Shown one piece after another: positions 57,348 to 64,000 of a stretch of 64,000 nt of DNA; within the stretch, counting starts at the first letter, position 1; each line of letters begins with the position of its first letter. The notes under the pieces were generated by a model. That model was not told where the DNA came from. It saw only the letters and a program-made list of their open reading frames with translations, and made no database searches. Made by a program: the position numbers and the translations under genes. The stretch is taken from assembly GCA_963930775.1 (NCBI GenBank), contig OZ005701.1:1426001-1490000 (forward strand), written 5' to 3'. The stretch comes from Cliona cf. orientalis. Its lineage: Eukaryota; Porifera; Demospongiae; Clionaida; Clionaidae.

Positions 57348-58080
57348 ATGCGACACAGATGGGGAACATTTAGTCGCCTTGGACGCGATACCAGGCACAG
57401 AAAAGCACTCTTGAAGAACCTAGCTACCGCACTGATCAAGCATGAACGCATCGTGACTACTCTGGCCAAAGCCAAGCAGCTCAGAAGGGTCGGAGACAAG
57501 GTTAGTTGTTGATGCGCGCTATTTAGAAATATCACGCTATTTATGTGCATACCATTGTATGTTCATAGATGATAACATATGGGAAGAGAGATACAGAAAG
57601 CTCTAGAAGGAAGGCTTGGAAGTGGATGAGACACCCATCTTTGGTCGATAAGCTGTTTGGTACGCTTCAGGAGCGATATGCTGACAGACCAGGGGGCTAC
57701 ACTCGTATCCTGAGAGCTCCCAATAGGAAAGGAGACAATGCTCCAATGGCTGTGGTGGAGCTAGTTGGAAACAGGTACTGAAACTTTGATTTTATTTTTT
57801 TAAGATTTAGGTGAGTAATTTGGAGGACCTGCCTTTATTTTTTTCGTAGGATATGGATAATGCCAGCAGTCTCATAATTATCATCATTCATAGTGCATAA
57901 CTATTGTAATATCTTGTCTATATTATGTGGATATGGTATGACTTTTGTTCCGTTTTACCCTCCAGCTATCCTCCACTCCAACCTGCATGCAACAGCAAGA
58001 GAAGGCAGGCACAGAATCAAAAACTTGCTACACAATCTTCTACAAAGATTACTGTTCCCCCAGAAGGCACTCCTGTATAA
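57348..58080 (+). CDS. MRPL17: Mitochondrial large-subunit ribosomal protein bL17m
   Basis: Exons 57348-57500, 57569-57774 and 57966-58080 sum to 474 nt, giving 157 aa (human 175). The start [20 protein letters not shown] and [25 protein letters not shown] are the bL17 signature, followed by [12 protein letters not shown] and VVELVGN. The third exon continues YPPLQPA, like GNCLPPLPLP in human MRPL17, so the animal-specific C-terminal extension is present. It is a structural protein of the large subunit near the peptide exit tunnel. No classical long presequence is visible; the basic N-terminus itself may serve for import. GTG lies upstream in frame at 57330, but the ATG fits the family start. 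Confidence 0.95.
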
Positions 58081-58196
58081 TACCTGTGATAGTACTATAG
58101 CCATTGTATTTGTGCTGTACTTCTGTTCATAGTGTGTGTATGTGATTGTCTACTGCTTCAAATCATAAATAATTTTCATTGACTGTAATGGTGACC

Positions 58197-58202
58197 AATA
58201 AA
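58197..58202 (+). terminator. AATAAA polyadenylation signal of MRPL17
   Basis: Canonical AATAAA 117 bp after the MRPL17 stop, followed by T/G-rich sequence (TTGATTCATTTTGTTAGCTGGTGTAAGTTGG). It lies 164 bp before the stop of the convergent coiled-coil gene. Confidence 0.65.
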
Positions 58203-58365
58203 ATTAATGTATTGATTCATTTTGTTAGCTGGTGTAAGTTGGTGGGGCTAAGCATGATTGTGGTCTTGGTTTGCATCTTGCAATAGTACTAGTGTTGCCA
58301 TTTTGCTGTTCTGATTTAGTCACCGAGTTAGATCCTTCTTTTGAACTCTTTAGCTGGGTATTCAA

Positions 58366-61300
58366 TCATGATGATCTTGGAGATGCTACTGCTGGTGAGG
58401 TGGTTGCACTTCTGCATGCCCTCAGTGTCTCCATCTGGGTGGTGGGTGCGCTTTGGGGTCGTTTGTGGGTGTGGTGTCGAGACCTGCTGCTGCTGATTAT
58501 CGAGAGATCTTCCAGAGCACCAAATGCCACACTAACGTCTGCCCTTGACCTAGCCTTCACTACGACCTGGATCTGAGTGTGTGGTGATCATGGCAGGAAT
58601 TTTTTTTATTAATTAAATTTTTACTAATAGAAGGAGGAGCACCACTGTTATTGATCCCCCTAGATCTACAAGAGTAGTACATGTACCTCTATAGCTAATT
58701 TGCCCCCCCCCCCAGACTATGTATAATATTATTATTAATAGTCTATATATTATGATCACACTTAGTACTGTATTAAGAGTAGAACAAATTACCGAGCATA
58801 ACAACAGCATAAAAACTACACAGGATGTTTTGATCCACGGATCTTCATCAGCTTATTTTGTTCTACTCTTAATAAGTCAATCATAGCAACCATAGCACTT
58901 ACTGTATCTTTGAAGCTCCTGATAGTCTGTGCTCGTGAGTTCTCAATGTCGCTCTGATACCTGCTAAACTGATCCGTCTTCTCCAGCCATCTTCGACGTA
59001 GCGCAGTGTTCTCTGTCATCAGGGCATCCATGCGATCTCTGTAGCTGACCTCAACCGCCTTCACTTTGTCCAAAAATTCATCCTCAAAAGTTTTCAGCTT
59101 TTCTTTCTGAGTATGAAAAGAACAATATAATAATTATATAGCTGCACACGTGTGGTAAATACTGTACCCAGGCCAAATACATGCACATTCTATTTACTGT
59201 TTCCAGGAGTTGTGCTTCAACTTCAAGTTTCTCTAGATGACTTTGCTTTAGTTCTTTATTCAATAGCTCCACCTCTGACTCTAACGACTGATGATTGATT
59301 TTAATGAAGCTACAAATCACATATTATTAATAATGATCTATTACTTACGAGGATCTTTTTGTTGCTTTCTTCAAGTTTTTCTTCCAACTCATTAGCTTTC
59401 TTCAACTGGGAGAGTAGAATCTGTGTGTGCATGTGTGTGTGTATGTGTGTGTGTGTGTGTCACTGTATTATTATGTTGCAATGTATAGTACATTTCACGA
59501 AGTGAGGTAGTCTCGTGCCCACGGGTGTGTAGGAGGGGCTGAGCACGAGACTAGAATTAAGTGAGGATATATTACTATAGGAATGCTGAATTGATAAGGT
59601 AGAGAAATAATTTTTTCACCTTAATTTCTCCTTCATGTTCCTCTTTGAGTTCCTTGATCTCTTCCTGATGTTTCAAGCTCATGGCTTCCCTCTGCCGGGC
59701 TAGCTGCTGTTTCCCTTCTTCCTTCAAGTCAACTCTTAACTGTTCAAGCTCGAGCTCATGCTTCTTTCTAAGCTTTTGCTAAAATTTGATATGATCAATG
59801 ATATTCACATGGTCATTATCATTAAATTTATCACGGTACAGTAAGTATTTACTCTCATCTTCTCCAGTGATTCTTCGGCCTCCTTTTGCATCTGGACCTA
59901 TCATTTTTATGCCAAAGTTTCACACAATTTCAGGTCATGGCTGGTTAATTAATCCCTATACCTTGGTTGACTCAAGAAGCTCACTCATGTACTCCACTTT
60001 AGCCTCTAATGTTGCTGTATATATGTCATGCAAAAATAACTCAGAGTAATGCAAAAGCAACGCATGCATGAGTGATTGCTGCTTACCAATTTCAGATCTA
60101 TGATTCTGCTTGAGGTTTTGCATCTATTTGCATGCATGATAATAATATTATTATGGTGTGTGTATAAAATTGAACTATGTGCATGGATGTTATATGTAGT
60201 CTCGTGAGCCAGATCTAGACCTTCATACGCAAAAGGTGCTATGATCCTGGCCTGGGAGCAGCTGCGTATACCTGATCTGAATGAGAATTGTGGAGTAAGT
60301 CCATCTCTCTCTCATGCTGTGCCTTTAGTTCCCTGAAAAAGAGTCACCGAATGGGGTGCATGAGATCACTGAAGCATGATGGATCGATTACATACTTTGT
60401 CATAATTTCATGTGCTTTTGTTTGTTGAATTCTTTCTGCTTCAAATTCAGTTTCAAGCTGAGATAATCGATAAACAGATAATTTCATAGCAGAAGATTAT
60501 CATAATAATATTACTGCTTAATTTAAGCTGTCCCCTGGGCCCTGGCAGGATATCATTCACTCAGTAGGGTACATGCATTAAGACTTACATCTTTGATGTG
60601 TTCACCATGTTCTTCCTTCAAGTCTTCAATCTTGAGAGTGAGTTGAGCCACCTCCAGCTGGAGTCCTTGCTGAGCCTTGATGGCTTCCTCCAGGGCTGCT
60701 TGAAGTGGACCTACCACCATTGACATTGTCTGAGACATCTGCCTGAGGTGAATGCATAGCTACATAAAACAATATTCTTTAACTTTAGGATAATTAGCTC
60801 TTACTTGAGGGAAACTTCATTTGAGCTGGATGAAACCTGGATAGTCAACATAACGAGTATAGCTATTGTGCATGGCTATAGGTTCTATGCCAGCCAAATT
60901 TCACGCACCACTATACATATATAAGACTTAGTACTATAATATTATTATAAGTGGTTGCTTGGCAATTCAATATGGTAAATTTTTTGTTCTGCTAAGGAAT
61001 AATCTGACACTGACAGTCCTTTCTTCTATGCATGACTCATTAGTTGAGCACACAGCAAGTTTGGTATTACTAACACTATTGGACTTTTAGTCTTTTACAA
61101 TAGTAGCTATGTCAAGGCTGGAATGAGAAGTATTAAGTTCTGATTATCGCTTTCTGTCCTTAAGTGGTATCAAATGCTGGCTTTTATTATGTAATGACTG
61201 TTAATACATGCATGCTGCACTAACTGGTTTATCTCCAAAGAAGAGGTCTGGTTTGATGTTCATGGTGACTTTGCTGGGTGAACGATGAATGGAATACCCT

Positions 61301-62840
61301 GATGTTTTCACCACTGCCACACTCGACTGCAATAACAGAATATTATTGTTGGCATAATGAAACTGGTAACTGTCAGCGTTTATGACTGCTTTCCTCTCTG
61401 CAAAACTTTCACACTACCGTATACGTGAGTAAGTGTAACTTGGGCCTGATTCAGAGTAATAATCATAATGCTAGAAGGTGACACGTTCGACACAATACAA
61501 TGCTTCTTTCCTTGTGTTTTCATGAGCACTACATCAGCTGATCAAGTGTGCATTATGATCACCTGCTAACCAGACCTATAATGACTATAGTTTCGCTTTG
61601 AGAACCAACCACTGGTTGCTTCTGCAGCATTAACAGCTGCAGAAGGGAGTGATCTCGTTCTGCTCATTCTTGAGACTAACATATTATGTTACAGTATAGG
61701 TAATCTCAGCCAAAATTTAATGCACAACACAGTGGTGATCAGTAAAATTAATGGTTTTTCTTTTTACTTACAGCGCTTCTTTGAGGTTGTGGCGTTTCCC
61801 TAATGGTGGTACTAGTGGTTGGACGACTGAAATGAGAGGTCGGAGGTCGTGACCTGTAAGTGATCAAGTGCTTCCCTTATAGCATTGCTGAATTAATTTA
61901 CTCATTATTTAATTTAATAATCAATGCAATGGGCTGTGAAGTCAGGCATGCTGCTTTGCATGTCGTGGAACTTTATACTTAAAGTGCATTCCATAGGCGT
62001 AGGAACCATGGGGGCTCCAGGGGCTGGTGCCCCCCTATGTTTTCTGATAGTTACATACATGTAGCTAGACTCAATTTTATACACACTGATCATACTGCCC
62101 TTGCCTATAGATCTGTAGAGCCCCCCTTTACCAAACCATCTTCCTACGCCCCTGCATTCATGATGAGTGCAATCTGTTCAAGCTAGTGCCAGCTAGCCTC
62201 ATCCCCAGGCCACTCCCCATGTTTTCAGTGTTACACGCAGCATTGTAAAAGTGGGAGTGGCCTGGGGATGAGGCTAAACATAAGGCATTAAAACTTATGA
62301 TTTTTGTATTATCTATAGAATATGTATCATTATACTTCACTTGTTTGACCTACACAGAGAACAGTACCTTCTGCTTTTTGTTCCTGATTGTCTTGAGCTT
62401 GCTGCCCGGCTCTGTTGTCTGCATTTTGAATACATTTAATAGTGGACTTCAAATCATTTATGTTTAGCTACCAATGCAAGGCAATCAGACTACGTAACTT
62501 GTAATGCTAACTTTTGTTAATATTCGTGCACATGGCTGCAATAATAATGATTACTTTAAGTTTACTGTCGGAAAACTTGGCAATCACCAAATGTATATTA
62601 TATGCAGGGTGGGGCTGGGACCAGAAACAGATTTATGACTGGAGTGGCCTAATTTTTCATCATAGAAATTTATAATAATCTAGTTCAGTATGTCAAGGCT
62701 CGAGCTCACCTTCTATAAAAAGACTTGTTTTTGTAAGCCCTGCTGGAGAGGAGCTTTCTTCCGGCATCGGCCGATGGTGGAGCCGTCCTAGAGGTAGTAA
62801 AACAGTGCAAATAAAGCTCTGGAAGAGACTGGCTATCCAT
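58366..62840 (-). CDS. Unidentified coiled-coil protein, 513 aa
   Basis: Sixteen small exons with consistent phases sum to 1542 nt: 62840-62710, 62418-62368, 61853-61772, 61326-61225, 60836-60805, 60742-60589, 60457-60396, 60332-60272, 60123-60087, 60014-59962, 59897-59853, 59778-59620, 59420-59349, 59287-59198, 59106-58903, 58572-58366. The first ~120 residues are basic and Ser/Thr/Pro-rich, with SSVAVVKTSGYSIHRSPSK and IKPDLFFGDKP. Residues ~140-440 are continuous coiled coil (ELKAQHEREMDLLH, RKKHELELEQLRVDLKEE, YRDRMDALMTENTALRRRW). The tail is basic (SRSRHHTHKRPQSAP). The layout resembles sperm-flagellum coiled-coil proteins such as FLACC1, but I cannot confirm orthology. No enzyme motif is seen. 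The start codon lies 669 bp from, and divergent to, the 63509 gene. Confidence 0.75.
59508..59553. mobile_element. 46-bp miniature copy of the TAGTCTCG MITE
   Basis: TAGTCTCGTGCCCA at the left and TGAGCACGAGACTA at the right are inverted repeats separated by 18 bp. It lies in an intron of the coiled-coil gene. Essentially only the termini of the 591-906 family remain. Confidence 0.75.
62194..62276. mobile_element. 83-bp miniature copy of the TAGCCTCG MITE
   Basis: TAGCCTCATCCCCAGGCCAC and GTGGCCTGGGGATGAGGCTA are the ends, with the inner CATGTTTTCAGTGTTACACGCA shared with the 46709-47241 element. The centre is deleted. No clear target duplication. Confidence 0.8.
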
Positions 62841-62965
62841 GGTCACTGCTGCGGTGACTCAAACAATCACTCTCTAGGTCTTCAGCAGGTTACACTGAAG
62901 AATTTTTTGTGCAGAGAAGGGCTGCTTTATCACCTTGATTCATTCTGGTTATCAACACCTGGCTA

Positions 62966-63256
62966 ATGTGCATTATTTATGAGCTTCACAGTGTGTGTGG
63001 TGTTGAGTGCTACCCAATCAGTAAGGATTTTCAAGTCAAGGCTGACAATAATAATACCGGTATACATGTCATGCATGCTGTAAATTTGACCCACGTGACA
63101 ACGTACTCACTTAGGCCTGATCACATTCTCGAGCTTGTTATCACCTTCGCGGTGCCCAAGACTGCTGCTGGAGAGCAGGAGGTGGGAGAGAGACTGCGTC
63201 TTCCGTTTCGCTGCTTTGTTTATGGTGTCCATGATTTAGCAGGCCAGGAGGAATAA
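62966..63256 (+). CDS. Possible exon or orphan open frame (uncertain)
   Basis: An open frame ends with TAA at 63256. Its last ~45 codons (PDHILELVITFAVPKT ... LRLPFRCFVYGVHDLAG) have protein-like composition with alternating hydrophobics, and an acceptor-like CACTTAG lies just before them (63113). The frame sits between two divergent genes, with no upstream exons found. It may be a terminal exon of a nested gene, a degraded fragment, or 5'-flanking sequence open by chance. No family recognised. Confidence 0.25.
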   Translation: MCIIYELHSVCGVECYPISKDFQVKADNNNTGIHVMHAVNLTHVTTYSLRPDHILELVITFAVPKTAAGEQEVGERLRLPFRCFVYGVHDLAGQEE

Positions 63257-63508
63257 ACAAGCCCCACCCCTTTATTTACCGGATACACGCCGCACGCCCA
63301 CTGGATCATGGACCGCGCTGGTATCGCCCATGCTAAAGTGTGCGCAGTGCAAAAGGATTGTACCATAAAGAGAAACAGCAGGCGACTGAGCCGCTGCACT
63401 TTTGTGTATGCTGATTTAGTGAAAGAGTGCTATCAAATTAGCGCATTTGTGGTGCCAAGCTCCAGTTTCCCCCGCGTAGCGTAGTACGGAGCGCAAAACC
63501 GCCGAAGT

Positions 63509-63966
63509 ATGACGGACTCAAATTCCAATCATCAACCGAGACAGCACAAGGCCAGTCTCACAGTGTTGGTGGCATCCACGCTTGGTGCCAGCTTGAGTGC
63601 CGTTCCAGAAGCTCAAGGCGAGCATCCCAAAGTCTCAGCGACGATTTCCCCCGAGGAAGAGTCTTTCAATCGCCAAAGAAGTCCAGAACGACGAGCTTCT
63701 TCGCCCCTCGCCAGCTACCCCAACAGCGGCAAAACGGCTACCGACAGTTCAAATCTCGATTCTGGCAGCAGGAAGAGAATTAGCCTAACCAGACTCCACT
63801 TTAACTCCAAAAAGAGCGCCGGAAGTGAATCGAGTCGAGGAGAGGCGCTGACGAAGCAGGAGTCCTTCTCGACGAGTCCCCCAGCTGCCGGCGTATCAAT
63901 GGCCAAGGCAGCGGCTCGACAGGTCTCGACAACCTCCGAGACTTCGCTCGCCGGTGAACATGACCA
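63509..63966 (+). CDS. First exon of an unidentified Ser-rich protein (partial, runs off window)
   Basis: The ATG at 63509 opens 152 codons and two bases, ending CA|GTAAGC at 63966-63967. The in-frame stop that follows is intronic. The peptide is disordered-looking, rich in Ser, Thr, Ala, Arg and Lys, with several basic-Ser motifs (RQRSPERRASSP, SRKRISLTRL, RLHFNSKKS) that look like kinase or 14-3-3 sites. No domain is present in this exon, and the rest of the gene is to the right. Upstream GC-rich DNA (63260-63500) is probably its promoter, perhaps shared with the coiled-coil gene. Confidence 0.6.
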
Positions 63967-64000
63967 GTAAGCTCACGATCTCTTTAATAGATCTAATAAT

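Noticed and set aside
58271..58576. Plus-strand frame with hydrophobic stretch (LWGRLWVWCRDLLLLII)
   Set aside because: It is antisense to the last exon of the minus-strand coiled-coil gene (58572-58366), whose splice phase and stop fit. No independent support.
63715..63906. Minus-strand frame at the right edge
   Set aside because: It is the shadow of the plus-strand first exon at 63509-63966, which has the better start and donor.

Overview
The window looks like nuclear DNA from an early-branching animal, most likely a demosponge. The genes have many short GT-AG introns, the DNA is AT-rich, and the gene set is animal-specific: a meiotic SYCP1, a centriolar CEP120, GSKIP, an animal-type cryptochrome and an NLR receptor with DEATH, NACHT and LRR parts. 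NLRs and light-sensing cryptochromes of these kinds are known from sponges such as Amphimedon. The species cannot be fixed from sequence alone.

Layout. 1-2.3 kb: first exon of a leftward TIM-barrel-like gene and a divergent two-exon 134-aa gene. 2.7-6.1 kb: GSKIP (+). 6.5-16.6 kb: SYCP1 (-), 19 exons, 937 aa, with a 3.8-kb intron packed with tandem repeats. 17.3-25.1 kb: transaldolase (+), 9 exons, 322 aa, with several non-autonomous DNA transposons in its introns. 27.7-35.6 kb: cryptochrome (+), 9 exons, 694 aa. 35.6-46.3 kb: a gene-poor stretch with local duplications and a 5'-truncated LINE. 46.3-50.9 kb: a two-exon NLR (+) whose DEATH exon carries a probable one-base frameshift. 51.3-57.2 kb: CEP120 (-), 18 exons, 1157 aa. 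57.3-58.1 kb: mitochondrial ribosomal protein L17 (+). 58.4-62.8 kb: an unidentified 513-aa coiled-coil gene (-). 63.5 kb to the end: first exon of an unidentified gene (+).

The exon models of GSKIP, SYCP1, TALDO1, CRY, CEP120, MRPL17 and the coiled-coil gene were assembled by hand from GT-AG junctions. In each, the phases agree at every junction and the summed length is a multiple of three. The genes do not form one pathway. They are a typical compact animal arrangement with several head-to-head pairs (1364/1599, 16559/17272, 57158/57348, 62840/63509).

The most notable points are: a cryptochrome with Ser at the flavin N5-proximal position, lost 6-4 photolyase catalytic residues and a His/Cys-rich tail; a DEATH-NACHT-LRR receptor ending in a hydrophobic membrane segment; a family of TAGCCTCG/TAGTCTCG-ended MITEs, two with exact 9-bp target duplications; a 1.2-kb minisatellite bracketed by 220-bp direct repeats; and very long CT tracts running right up to splice acceptors.
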